Below, one piece after another: positions 15,664 to 24,596 of a stretch of DNA of 64,000 nt (position 1 is its first letter; every line of letters starts with the position of its first letter). The DNA lies in assembly GCF_028656955.1 (NCBI RefSeq), contig NZ_JAMDGY010000065.1:1-64000 (forward strand). Direction: 5' to 3'. This DNA is from Pseudomonas fontis. GTDB lineage: Bacteria > Pseudomonadota > Gammaproteobacteria > Pseudomonadales > Pseudomonadaceae. Both the position numbers and the translations under genes were made by a program. Under the pieces are notes generated by a model. That model searched no databases and was not told the DNA's origin. It worked only from the letters and a program-made list of their open reading frames with translations.

Positions 15664-17045
15664 CACGCTACCTCGATCGCTGCCATCAGGCCGGTTTCCA
15701 TGTGATCGATCACGTGGCAATGGAACATCCAGGTCCCCGGGTTATCCGCCACCAACGCCACCTGGGCACGCTCGTTCTTGCCCAGCAGGTAGGTGTCGGT
15801 GAAGTACTGCTCCTCGAAGGTCCGGCGGTTGGAACTCAACACCTTGAAACTCATGCCGTGCAGGTGGATCGGGTGCTGGTACTGGGTCATGTTCTTGAGC
15901 TCGAAGATGTAGCTCTTGCCCTTCTTCAAGGTCGCAATCGGCCGGTCGGCACAGGTCTTGTCGGTGATGTCCCAGGCCTTGCCGTTGATCTGCCAGAGGC
16001 TCGGCGGCTTGCCGTTCTCGGTGTTCACCGACACCGAGCCGACCCATTCGAAATTGAAGTTGAGCTTTTCGGCATTGGCCAGGTCGGGCTCGGCAATCGG
16101 GTTGGCCGGCAGCGCTGGCGGCCACTCGCCCGGGGCCTCGCTGCTGGCCACTGCACGCAGGGTGCCCAGGCGAACCGAACCATCACGCAGGGACACCTCT
16201 TCCCCCGCCAGCGGCATCCGGATCGCCAGGCAGATGCGCATGCCAGGGCCCAGCCAGTAATCCTTGCCCAGCGGGCGTGGGGTAACCGGGTTGCCGTCCA
16301 GCGCGTAGATCTTCGCCTCGAAGTTGCCCTTGAGGTTGATCCGGTAGGTCAGGGTGTTGTCCAGGTTCAACAGGCGCACCCGCACGATCTGCCCGGCCGG
16401 CATGTCGACCACCGCATCCGGCTGGCCGTTGATGGTGATCAGGCGCCCCGCCGTACCGCCGCGGGCGGCTTCACGCGGGATGCTGAACTCGACGAAGTTG
16501 CCCTGCTCATCGACGTGCCAGTTTTTCAGGCTGAGGGTGCGCTCGTGCTTGAAGCCGGTCGGCTCGCGCTCTTCGACAATCAGCGGGCCGACCAGGCCAC
16601 GGCCCAGCTCCTCGCTGCTGTTGACGTGCGGGTGGTACCAGTAGCTGCCGGCATCCGGCACGCGGAACTGGTAGTCGAAGTACTCGCCCGGCAGCACCGG
16701 TAGCTGCGAGACATAGGGCACACCGTCCATTTCCAGCGGCAGGCGGATGCCGTGCCAGTGGATGGTGGTCGCCACCGGCAGCTTGTTGATGAAGCACACC
16801 CGCAGCCAGTCACCCTGGCGTGCGCGCAACTCGGTGCCCGGCGCCGATGGGCCGAAGGCCCAGGCCTCGGTCTTGTGCCCTGGCACCAGCTCGACGTCGA
16901 GCGGCGCAGCGATCAGTTCGTAGTCATGCCCTGCCTGATCGTCTTCCACCTTGCCCAGCCAGTAACGGGCGGCGCCACCGGCGCCCAGGCCAACCACCAC
17001 CAGGCCGGTCAGCCCCTTGAGCATTTGTCGACGGGTAAAAGACAT
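15663..17045 (-). CDS. Periplasmic multicopper oxidase with Tat signal
   Basis: This encodes 460 residues. The start at 17045 gives MSFTRRQMLKG, a twin-arginine signal followed by a hydrophobic stretch, so the folded enzyme is exported. All four copper-ligand blocks are visible: HWHG, YHPHV, HPIHLHG and HCHVIDHMETGLM, the last with the methionine expected near the type-1 copper. The family (CueO/CopA-like) oxidises Cu(I), metals or phenolic substrates with O2; which applies here cannot be told. A GAGG sequence lies eleven bases before the ATG. The gene is coupled to tadA by a one-base stop-start overlap. Confidence 0.9.
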   Translation of the reverse strand: MSFTRRQMLKGLTGLVVVGLGAGGAARYWLGKVEDDQAGHDYELIAAPLDVELVPGHKTEAWAFGPSAPGTELRARQGDWLRVCFINKLPVATTIHWHGIRLPLEMDGVPYVSQLPVLPGEYFDYQFRVPDAGSYWYHPHVNSSEELGRGLVGPLIVEEREPTGFKHERTLSLKNWHVDEQGNFVEFSIPREAARGGTAGRLITINGQPDAVVDMPAGQIVRVRLLNLDNTLTYRINLKGNFEAKIYALDGNPVTPRPLGKDYWLGPGMRICLAIRMPLAGEEVSLRDGSVRLGTLRAVASSEAPGEWPPALPANPIAEPDLANAEKLNFNFEWVGSVSVNTENGKPPSLWQINGKAWDITDKTCADRPIATLKKGKSYIFELKNMTQYQHPIHLHGMSFKVLSSNRRTFEEQYFTDTYLLGKNERAQVALVADNPGTWMFHCHVIDHMETGLMAAIEVA

Positions 17046-17160
17046 CGGAGCAGGTACCTCTTGATGCGAAAACAGCCTGCCAGCGGCCCCCCGGGCCGTG
17101 GCGATGAGGCGAATACGATACACCTGCAAATGCGAAAGATTAAGTGAAGAGTTGCCGCAC

Positions 17161-19743
17161 CTAGGGCTGTAGAACCCCCGGCGGCGCCAGCGATGGGTCC
17201 AGGTAGCGATAGGGCAACGTGCGGGTCTGGATGGCCAGCCGCCAATCGGCGCGCACCACGCCGTCGGGGTTGCCCATGGAGGACGCGAAGTACTCGCCCG
17301 GGTCGGGGGTCATGTTGGTTGCCTGGCCGACCCCGGCATCGACGATTCGCAAACCCGTGACATTCTTCAACTGGGCCAGGCCCGGCACGCCCTTGTAGCG
17401 GCAAACGTGGGTGTTGCCGACCAGCGCCACCCACTTGCCACGCCCGGGTGCAGCCTGCCGTGGGCGGATTACCCGGCTGGCGTAATAGCTGAATATCTTC
17501 TGGCGCAGCGTGCCACTGGTCATGTCCAGGCCATCAAGGCGATAACTGGCGGCGCAATCGAGCGCACGTACGCGGATGGCCCGCTTTTGTGCGGTCTTCA
17601 CCAACTGCATGTAGGTGTACTCGCCCGTGGGGTCGGTGTGATGACCGACATCCAGGTCGCGCAAATAGTCTTCCAGGGCATGGGTCATGTTGCCGGTGCG
17701 CGCGAACAGGTCCAGGTCAAGCTGGTGCAGGTCGCTCATGAGGTGCTCGAGGTACAACGTCTCGACGCCGTTGCGGGCCATCGCCTGCATGTTTTCCATG
17801 AGGAAACGCTTGCTGGCGATGGAGGAATGCGCCTCCCCCACCACCACGCCTTCGGCCTCATCGAACAAGCGCCGGAAGGCAACCGTGGCCGGCAACTCCA
17901 GGTCGGGATAGTACAAACCGGTGCGGGGCAAGGTGGTCGGTAGCCTGTCGATGAACCTTGTCGCATCTGCCAGCAGCTCTGCGCGCAGGCGCTCAAGGTT
18001 GTCCTTGACCTCGTTGAGCGGCGACTCCGGGAAATAGTAGTCACCGCTGAGCATGCGCCGGAACTCGTTGCTCAGCAGCTGGCGTGTCGAGTCACGCGCC
18101 GCCAGCGGTACTTCGTAGTTTGCCAACGGGGTGCTGAAGGCATATTCCATGGGGATTTCGACGGGGGCCACCTGGGCAGTACTCTGGTTTGCCCCGCCGC
18201 CCCGCAGGTTGGCACCCTCGACCTGCTCCCACTCCAGCTGGCTGTTGAGCCGGACCGGGTAGTTGCCGTTGAAAGAGAACGGCCGCTCAGGGTCGACCAC
18301 TAGCCAAGACTGCAGCGACGCATCGAAGCGAACCCGGTAGACCATCCCGTCCAGGTGAATGTATTGCCCGCTTTCAAGGACAAACACCCCTTGCGCATCC
18401 ACCACCGGTGGTACTGGAAGCTCGGCCGGCAGGCTGACCTGAAGCGGCTCCAGCGCCTGCGCCGACGGCCAGGCTGCCGGTATCAGCAGGGTCAGGTTCA
18501 GCAGCAACTCGACACCGCCCATGATCGCCCCAATCAACGCCGCCTTGCGCTCGGCGGTGCTGTGCGCGCGAAACGCCTGCTCGATGTTCAGGCCCAGGTT
18601 GGCCGTGCCAGCCACCACGACCACCAGCGCCACCGGCCAGGCCAGGGCTGCCATGGGCCCTACCAGGCGCAGGCCGACTGAAAGGTAGCCAATCCACAGT
18701 TGTTTGCGCAGGTCGGCATTGGAGCGCAGCAGCAGATCGGCCTGGGTCAGCATCTGCTGGTGAACGCCATCACGCAGCCAGGCGCAGGCATCTGCGGAGA
18801 GCGGTTTGAGTTCAAGTTTCCTTGCGAAGGCCTTGAGCTGAAGATTGGCCAGCCCCAACAGGGTTTTCTCACGCGCCTGCGCAACCGCAGGTTCGACAAT
18901 CGCGCAATGGCTCAGCAACCGTTCACGCTCCTGATCGCTGCGTAGCTGTTGCTGCAGCCATTGCTGCAACGAGCGTTCGTCGTCGAAGGCCATGAATGCA
19001 GGTGTCGCCCCGGCCAGGTAGAGCATTCGCGCGCCCGACGGCGCGGCAATACACAGTGTGCTGACCAACCCGTGACCTGCCAGGTGCAGCGATGAGACGG
19101 TGGTGCCTGCGCGGGCAGTTCGTTCACCGGCAAGCTCGGCGAGGGTCAGGGCCATTGGCTGGTCTACCCCAAGCCCGTCGCAGGCGATCTGCACTTGTTC
19201 GCGCGTCAGTCGCCCCGCCTGGTTCGTCGCGATGGCGGATGACAGCGCGGTGATGCGCACCAGGGTGCGCATGTTGTCGGCATCGACCTGCCAGAAATGG
19301 CTCAGCGCCTGATGGTAGGCCGCACTGAAATCCACACGCCACAAGGCGGGCAGCACACGCTGCGGCAACAGGCGGATTTCGTTGCGTTCATCGTATTTCG
19401 CTGCGTCTGGGCCGTCCCGGTAGAAGCCGCCCCACAGGTTGAGCAGGTCGGCATTGTCCTGGTCGTGGGCGCTGAAGCGGTGCATCAGCAGCTCGGTGAA
19501 GGTCATGGACTCGGTCGGAGGGCCAGCGTGCTCGAAACCGTTGTAGGACCGTGAGCTTGAATCGGCGTTGCTGAAGCGATGCCAGTAGAAGGTGTCGGGA
19601 TCGTCGTGGATGCCCAGTGGTTCAAGCAGGTGGCGGGCAACCTGGTTGGCCATGCGCTGCAGATCGGGAATACGGCCAATGACCGTGCGGGCGAGGGAGT
19701 CGAGGGTGGCATGCAATTCGGTTGGTGCAGTATCGGCACTCAT
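17161..19743 (-). CDS. Membrane-targeted toxin-like protein (dermonecrotic-toxin/DUF6543-like)
   Basis: This encodes 860 residues without a signal peptide. The N-terminal half resembles the large pseudomonad proteins annotated as dermonecrotic toxin-like (DUF6543), an assignment made from memory. Two hydrophobic segments at about 348-384 and 400-424 could insert into a membrane. The C-terminal third has GEAHSS (about 636), YLEHL (about 664) and VALVGNTHV (about 776), the spaced glutamate/histidine blocks of the ChaN/Tiki-like superfamily found in the C-terminal part of some large toxins. It stands alone between the oxidase and guaA; no secretion gene or immunity candidate is adjacent. Confidence 0.65.
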   Translation of the reverse strand: MSADTAPTELHATLDSLARTVIGRIPDLQRMANQVARHLLEPLGIHDDPDTFYWHRFSNADSSSRSYNGFEHAGPPTESMTFTELLMHRFSAHDQDNADLLNLWGGFYRDGPDAAKYDERNEIRLLPQRVLPALWRVDFSAAYHQALSHFWQVDADNMRTLVRITALSSAIATNQAGRLTREQVQIACDGLGVDQPMALTLAELAGERTARAGTTVSSLHLAGHGLVSTLCIAAPSGARMLYLAGATPAFMAFDDERSLQQWLQQQLRSDQERERLLSHCAIVEPAVAQAREKTLLGLANLQLKAFARKLELKPLSADACAWLRDGVHQQMLTQADLLLRSNADLRKQLWIGYLSVGLRLVGPMAALAWPVALVVVVAGTANLGLNIEQAFRAHSTAERKAALIGAIMGGVELLLNLTLLIPAAWPSAQALEPLQVSLPAELPVPPVVDAQGVFVLESGQYIHLDGMVYRVRFDASLQSWLVVDPERPFSFNGNYPVRLNSQLEWEQVEGANLRGGGANQSTAQVAPVEIPMEYAFSTPLANYEVPLAARDSTRQLLSNEFRRMLSGDYYFPESPLNEVKDNLERLRAELLADATRFIDRLPTTLPRTGLYYPDLELPATVAFRRLFDEAEGVVVGEAHSSIASKRFLMENMQAMARNGVETLYLEHLMSDLHQLDLDLFARTGNMTHALEDYLRDLDVGHHTDPTGEYTYMQLVKTAQKRAIRVRALDCAASYRLDGLDMTSGTLRQKIFSYYASRVIRPRQAAPGRGKWVALVGNTHVCRYKGVPGLAQLKNVTGLRIVDAGVGQATNMTPDPGEYFASSMGNPDGVVRADWRLAIQTRTLPYRYLDPSLAPPGVLQP

Positions 19744-19835
19744 CGGTAGTTACCAGGGAGGGTGGAAAACCGCCACTGTGCTGCTGCCACACCTTGCCTG
19801 GGCGTTACATATCGCTATCACCAGGTTCACACGAA

Positions 19836-19862
19836 CTGTGGGAGCCGGCCTTGCCGGCGATG
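19836..19862. repeat. Single REP element
   Basis: CTGTGGGAGCCGGCCTTGCC is followed by GGCGAT, between the toxin-like gene and the guaA terminator. Confidence 0.8.
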
Positions 19863-19878
19863 AGGCCCTTTGCCCCAC

Positions 19879-19905
19879 AAAAAAGGGCGCCCTGAGGCGC
19901 CCTTT
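19879..19905 (-). terminator. guaA terminator
   Basis: On the minus strand AAGGGCGCC and GGCGCCCTT pair around a CTCA loop and are followed by a T run. It lies immediately after the guaA stop codon. Confidence 0.85.
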
Positions 19906-19914
19906 CTCGTTACA

Positions 19915-21492
19915 TCATTCCCACTCGATCGTTGCCGGTGGCTTGCTCGACACGTCGTAGGTGACCCGCGAGATACCGTCGATCTCGTTGATGATGCGGC
20001 CGCTGACAGTTTCCAGCAGCTCGTACGGCAGGTGCGCCCAACGGGCCGTCATGAAGTCGATGGTCTCCACCGCACGCAGGGCCACTACCCAGGCGTAACG
20101 ACGGCCATCACCCACCACACCCACCGATTTCACCGGCTGGAACACCACGAAGGCCTGGCTGACCTTGTGGTACCAATCGGCTTTGCGCAGCTCTTCGATG
20201 AAGATGTGGTCAGCACGACGCAGCAGGTCGGCGTATTCCTTCTTCACTTCACCGAGGATCCGCACACCCAGGCCCGGGCCCGGGAACGGGTGACGGTAGA
20301 CCATGTCGTACGGCAGGCCCAGCTCCAGGCCAAGGCGACGCACTTCGTCCTTGAACAGCTCGCGCAGCGGCTCGACCAGCTTCAGGTTCATCTCTTCCGG
20401 CAGGCCACCCACGTTGTGGTGCGACTTGATCACGTGTGCCTTGCCGCTCTTGGCGCCAGCCGACTCGATCACGTCCGGGTAGATGGTGCCCTGGGCCAGG
20501 AACTGGATGTTGTCCAGCTGGCTCGCCTGGGCATCGAACACGTCGATGAAGGTGCGGCCGATGATCTTGCGCTTCTTCTCCGGATCGGCTTCGCCGGTCA
20601 GGTTGCCGAGGAACTGCTCTTCGGCGTTGGCGCGGATAACCTTGACGCCCATGTTCTCGGCGAACATGGCCATCACTTGCTCACCTTCGTGCAGGCGCAG
20701 CAGGCCGTTGTCGACGAAGACGCAGGTCAGTTGGTCGCCGATGGCCTTGTGCAGCAACGCTGCAACCACCGAGGAGTCCACACCGCCGGACAGGCCGAGC
20801 AGGACGTTGGCCGAACCGACCTGGGCACGCACCTGGGCAATCGCGTCGTCAGCAATGTGCGACGGGGTCCACAGCGCTTCGCAGCCACAGATGTCGAGGA
20901 TGAAGCGCGAGAGGATGCGACCACCCTGGGTGGTGTGGGTCACTTCCGGGTGGAACTGCACGCCGTAGTAGCCGCGCGTGTCGTCGAACATGCCGGCGAT
21001 CGGGCAGCTCGGGGTGCTGGCCAGGACGTGGAACTCTTCAGGCATGCGGGTGACCTTGTCACCGTGGCTCATCCACACATCCAGGCCCAGGACGCCATCG
21101 GCATCCACGTGGTCTTCGATGCCGTCGAGCAGGCGGCTCTTGCCGACTACGTCAACGCGGGCATAACCAAACTCGCGCAGTTCGGAACCTTCAACCTTGC
21201 CGCCCAGTTGCTCGGCCATGGTCTGCATGCCGTAGCAGATGCCGAATACCGGCACGCCCAGGTCCCAGACCGCTTGCGGTGCACGCGGGCTGTTGGCTTC
21301 GTGGACAGACTCGGGGCCGCCGGCGAGGATGATCCCGCGTGGGGCGAATTCGCGAATCGCTTCGTCGTCCATGTCGAACGGGTGCAGTTCGCAGTACACG
21401 CCGATTTCGCGCACACGACGGGCGATCAGCTGGGTGTACTGGGAACCGAAATCGAGGATCAGGATACGGTGAGCGTGAATATCGAGGGCCAT
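19915..21492 (-). CDS. guaA: GMP synthase (glutamine-hydrolysing)
   Basis: GuaA aminates XMP to GMP. The 525-residue protein has the class I glutaminase domain (GICYGMQTMAEQLGG with the nucleophilic cysteine; HPEVTHT), the ATP-pyrophosphatase P-loop LSGGVDSSV, and the C-terminal dimer domain (PGLGVRILGEV; RPV-type ending with a SKPPATIEWE tail). It lies downstream of guaB with 79 bases between them, and the two probably form one transcript, as in most gammaproteobacteria. Confidence 0.97.
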   Translation of the reverse strand: MALDIHAHRILILDFGSQYTQLIARRVREIGVYCELHPFDMDDEAIREFAPRGIILAGGPESVHEANSPRAPQAVWDLGVPVFGICYGMQTMAEQLGGKVEGSELREFGYARVDVVGKSRLLDGIEDHVDADGVLGLDVWMSHGDKVTRMPEEFHVLASTPSCPIAGMFDDTRGYYGVQFHPEVTHTTQGGRILSRFILDICGCEALWTPSHIADDAIAQVRAQVGSANVLLGLSGGVDSSVVAALLHKAIGDQLTCVFVDNGLLRLHEGEQVMAMFAENMGVKVIRANAEEQFLGNLTGEADPEKKRKIIGRTFIDVFDAQASQLDNIQFLAQGTIYPDVIESAGAKSGKAHVIKSHHNVGGLPEEMNLKLVEPLRELFKDEVRRLGLELGLPYDMVYRHPFPGPGLGVRILGEVKKEYADLLRRADHIFIEELRKADWYHKVSQAFVVFQPVKSVGVVGDGRRYAWVVALRAVETIDFMTARWAHLPYELLETVSGRIINEIDGISRVTYDVSSKPPATIEWE

Positions 21493-21526
21493 GACTCAAT
21501 CTCGTCAGTGGTAATCGGAAACGACA

Positions 21527-21549
21527 CGGGGCTGTTGAAAACAGCCCCG
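21527..21549. promoter_or_regulatory. Hairpin in the guaB-guaA spacer
   Basis: CGGGGCTGTT and AACAGCCCCG form a perfect ten-pair stem with a three-base loop. No T run follows in the direction of transcription, so it is more likely an mRNA-processing or stability element than a full terminator. Confidence 0.55.
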
Positions 21550-21571
21550 CTTACAAGTATTGCCGGGAGCA

Positions 21572-23041
21572 TCAACCTACGCGGTAGTTTGGCGCTTCCT
21601 TGGTGATTTGCACGTCATGCACGTGGGACTCGGCCATGCCGGCACCGGTGATGCGCACGAATTCAGGCTTGGTGCGCATTTCTTCGATGTTGGCGGAGCC
21701 GGTGTAACCCATCGAGGAACGCAGGCCACCCATCAGCTGGTGGATGATCGCGCTCAGGCTGCCTTTGTACGGCACACGGCCTTCGATACCTTCCGGAACC
21801 AGCTTCTCGGCACCGGCCGAGGAGTCCTGGAAGTAACGGTCCGAAGAACCCTGGGCCTGGGACATGGCGCCCAGCGAACCCATGCCACGGTAAGCCTTGT
21901 ACGAACGGCCCTGGAACAGTTCGATCTCGCCTGGCGCTTCTTCAGTACCGGCGAACATCGAGCCCATCATCACGCACGAGGCACCGGCAACGATGGCCTT
22001 GGACAGGTCACCGGAGAAACGGATGCCGCCGTCGGCGATCAACGGGATGCCAGTGCCTTCAAGGGCAGCGGCGACGTTGGCGATGGCGCTGATTTGCGGC
22101 ACACCGACGCCTGCAACGATACGGGTGGTGCAGATCGAGCCTGGGCCGATACCGACCTTGACGGCGTCTGCGCCAGCTTCGGCCAGGGCCTTGGCCGCAG
22201 CGCCGGTCGCGATGTTGCCACCGATGACCTGAACCTGCGGGAAGTTCTCCTTGACCCAGCGAACGCGGTCGATCACGCCTTTGGAGTGGCCGTGGGCAGT
22301 GTCGACCACCACCACGTCAACACCGGCAGCAACCAGCGCGGCAACACGATCACCAGTGTCTTTGCCGGTACCGACCGCAGCACCCACGCGCAGACGACCC
22401 TGGTCGTCCTTGCTGGCCAGCGGGTAGGCCTTGGCCTTTTCGATGTCCTTGACGGTCATCATGCCCTTGAGGGCAAAGGCGGCATCGACGATCAGGACTT
22501 TTTCCAGGCGGTGCTTGTGCAGCAGCTCGCGGACTTCGTTCTTGTCGGCGCCTTCGCGGACAGTGACCAGGCGCTCTTTAGGCGTCATCACTTCGCGGAC
22601 GGTGGCATCCAGGCGGGTTTCGAAGCGCACGTCACGGGAGGTGACGATGCCGACCAGGTCGCCATCGTGCAGCACCGGTACGCCGGAGATGTTGTTCAGG
22701 CGGGTCAGTTCGAACAGGTCACGAACGGTGGCGTCGGCCTCGATGGTGATCGGGTCCTTGACCACGCCAGCTTCGAACTTCTTGACCTTGCGCACTTCGC
22801 CAGCTTGCTGCTCGATGGTCATGTTCTTGTGGATGATACCGATACCGCCTTCCTGCGCCATTGCGATGGCCAGACGAGCTTCGGTAACGGTGTCCATGGC
22901 AGCGGAAACCAGCGGAATATTCAGTTCGATGCCACGGGTCAAACGGGTCTTGAGACTGACTTCGTTAGGTAGCACCTCGGAGTAACCAGGCACTAGGAGA
23001 ATGTCGTCGAAAGTCAGGGCTTCTTGGCTAATACGCAGCAT
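21572..23041 (-). CDS. guaB: Inosine-5'-monophosphate dehydrogenase
   Basis: GuaB oxidises IMP to XMP with NAD, the committed step to GMP. The 489-residue protein has the IMPDH barrel with the catalytic loop GPGSICTTR, the MGSMFAGTEEAPGE block and the GAMSQAQGSSDRYF flap. An inserted CBS pair lies at about residues 95-205. It is the first gene of guaBA, starting at ATG 23041. Length is normal for the family. Confidence 0.97.
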   Translation of the reverse strand: MLRISQEALTFDDILLVPGYSEVLPNEVSLKTRLTRGIELNIPLVSAAMDTVTEARLAIAMAQEGGIGIIHKNMTIEQQAGEVRKVKKFEAGVVKDPITIEADATVRDLFELTRLNNISGVPVLHDGDLVGIVTSRDVRFETRLDATVREVMTPKERLVTVREGADKNEVRELLHKHRLEKVLIVDAAFALKGMMTVKDIEKAKAYPLASKDDQGRLRVGAAVGTGKDTGDRVAALVAAGVDVVVVDTAHGHSKGVIDRVRWVKENFPQVQVIGGNIATGAAAKALAEAGADAVKVGIGPGSICTTRIVAGVGVPQISAIANVAAALEGTGIPLIADGGIRFSGDLSKAIVAGASCVMMGSMFAGTEEAPGEIELFQGRSYKAYRGMGSLGAMSQAQGSSDRYFQDSSAGAEKLVPEGIEGRVPYKGSLSAIIHQLMGGLRSSMGYTGSANIEEMRTKPEFVRITGAGMAESHVHDVQITKEAPNYRVG

Positions 23042-23125
23042 CGCGGGGGCTCCCGGGCGGGAAAATGGAAGCGCGCCATTATACTCATCCGCACCCTTTC
23101 CCTCAATGCAAAGATAGGCCTTCGG

Positions 23126-23683
23126 TCAGTTGTCGTCCAACTCGACGTTTACCACGGCCACCGGGTGGTCCAGCCAGTCGGCAAATTCGGCGACAAATTT
23201 GCCAGTAAAGCCTGCTGCCGCCCAGTTGTTGAAGATGAACCCCAGGTTGGAAAACGCACACGGCTGCAGGAACAGGAAGCCATTGATGTCGTCTTCATGG
23301 CCGCAACGCGGGCAGGTGAAGTTGTCGCTGAGGCTGGGCGTCCACTCCTCCAGGCTGGCGAACAGCTCGACGCCGACTTCTCGGCGGCATTCGGCGCAGC
23401 CGGCTTCTTCAAGAAAGTCCTGGGTGGGGGTATAGATGCAGCGCTTGGTGATGACCTCCAGGCCATTGATCGGCTGACCGAAGGGCAGCAGCTGCGGGCG
23501 CTCGACCACCTTGCGTGCGCCTTCGGCGATGGCAAAGGCCATGCGATTGCCACTGCGACCGCAGGTGCTGAGCTGCTCCTCGACGATTTTCTCGCGTACC
23601 AGCCAGCGCAGGATCGCCCGGGCGCGGGCTTCGTGCACAGGTACGGTGGAAATCTTCGGGACGATAATGCTCTGGGTAGTCAT
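23126..23683 (-). CDS. Uncharacterised protein with a zinc-ribbon
   Basis: This encodes 185 residues starting at ATG 23683; an upstream TTG is less likely. Two CxxC pairs, CAEC (about residue 96) and CPRC (about 124), probably bind one zinc ion. There are no membrane segments or signal peptide. Similar pseudomonad proteins have been labelled as sugar-ABC-transporter ATPases, as I recall, but no Walker motif is visible and I reject that name. It lies 18 bases after the TauE-family permease gene, so the two may be cotranscribed. Confidence 0.75.
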   Translation of the reverse strand: MTTQSIIVPKISTVPVHEARARAILRWLVREKIVEEQLSTCGRSGNRMAFAIAEGARKVVERPQLLPFGQPINGLEVITKRCIYTPTQDFLEEAGCAECRREVGVELFASLEEWTPSLSDNFTCPRCGHEDDINGFLFLQPCAFSNLGFIFNNWAAAGFTGKFVAEFADWLDHPVAVVNVELDDN

Positions 23684-23701
23684 GACGGCGGCCAAACATG
23701 T

Positions 23702-24484
23702 TCAAAAGTGCCAGTTTACCTCACTCAGGTAACGACCGATCAGGGCAATGCCGCTGGCCAGCACCAGCCAGGTCACCAGGCGCACGAAGGCCTCGCGGGA
23801 CAGCTTCAGGGTGAGCCTGCGCCCGAGCCACAAGCCCAGGGCCATCATCGGCAGCAGGCACAGCGCCAACAACAGCAGCGCCAGGTCGGCATAGACCCCG
23901 GCAACCAGGAACAGGCTCAGGCGCACCACCGTGCTGCAACTGATCAGCGCGCTCTGGGTGGCGCGCGCCTGCTCCTTGGACGGCAGCCGTGCATTTAGGT
24001 AAAGGGCATATAGAAAGCCGCCGCTGCCGAACAGCGCCCCGAACAGGCCGCCTAGCGTGCCCATGGGCAGCGCCCAGCCGCCGGCGAGCTGCGCCGGCTT
24101 GACCTTCACCGCCAGGCTGTACAGCGCGTAGGCGCTGACGAACAGGCCCATCAGCAACAGCAGCAGGTCGGACTTGAGCTTGAGCAGGAACACCACCCCC
24201 AGCGTGCAGCCCAGCGCCATGCATGGCAGCAGGCGCAGCAACTCGCTGCGGGCCACGGCCTTGCGCGCGGGCAGCCAGTTGCCGAAGGCGGCGACAAAAT
24301 CGAGCAGCACCAGCAGCGGGATGATGTGCGACAGCGGCATGAAGTTGATCAGCACCGGGCCGGCCACCAGGGCCGTGCCGAAGCCCGCGATACCGAAGAC
24401 GATATAGGCCGCGACGATGCCGAGCAGGATGGGCAGCCACTCCAATGCAGTGAATGGGAGCTGGGCGGACAACGTAGAGAGCAT
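23702..24484 (-). CDS. TauE/SafE-family membrane transporter
   Basis: This encodes 260 residues with about eight membrane segments. The TauE/SafE signature is the duplicated glycine-rich helix start: GIAGFGTALVAGP near the N-terminus and GTLGGLFGALFGSGG in the middle. Members export or import sulfur-containing or organic anions; the substrate here is unknown. The frame is open to 24589, but the ATG at 24484 begins just before the first membrane helix and has an AGGTG upstream. It is divergent from a LysR gene, the typical arrangement of a target and its regulator. Confidence 0.85.
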   Translation of the reverse strand: MLSTLSAQLPFTALEWLPILLGIVAAYIVFGIAGFGTALVAGPVLINFMPLSHIIPLLVLLDFVAAFGNWLPARKAVARSELLRLLPCMALGCTLGVVFLLKLKSDLLLLLMGLFVSAYALYSLAVKVKPAQLAGGWALPMGTLGGLFGALFGSGGFLYALYLNARLPSKEQARATQSALISCSTVVRLSLFLVAGVYADLALLLLALCLLPMMALGLWLGRRLTLKLSREAFVRLVTWLVLASGIALIGRYLSEVNWHF

Positions 24485-24596
24485 CAAGCGAGCACCTGGG
24501 TTGGCGGAGGGCAGACGGTCGAACTTTAGCCATTGGCCAGCCATGCCGACTAATATGCAATTCAGCCACCAGCCATCTTGAAACGGCATAGCTCAA

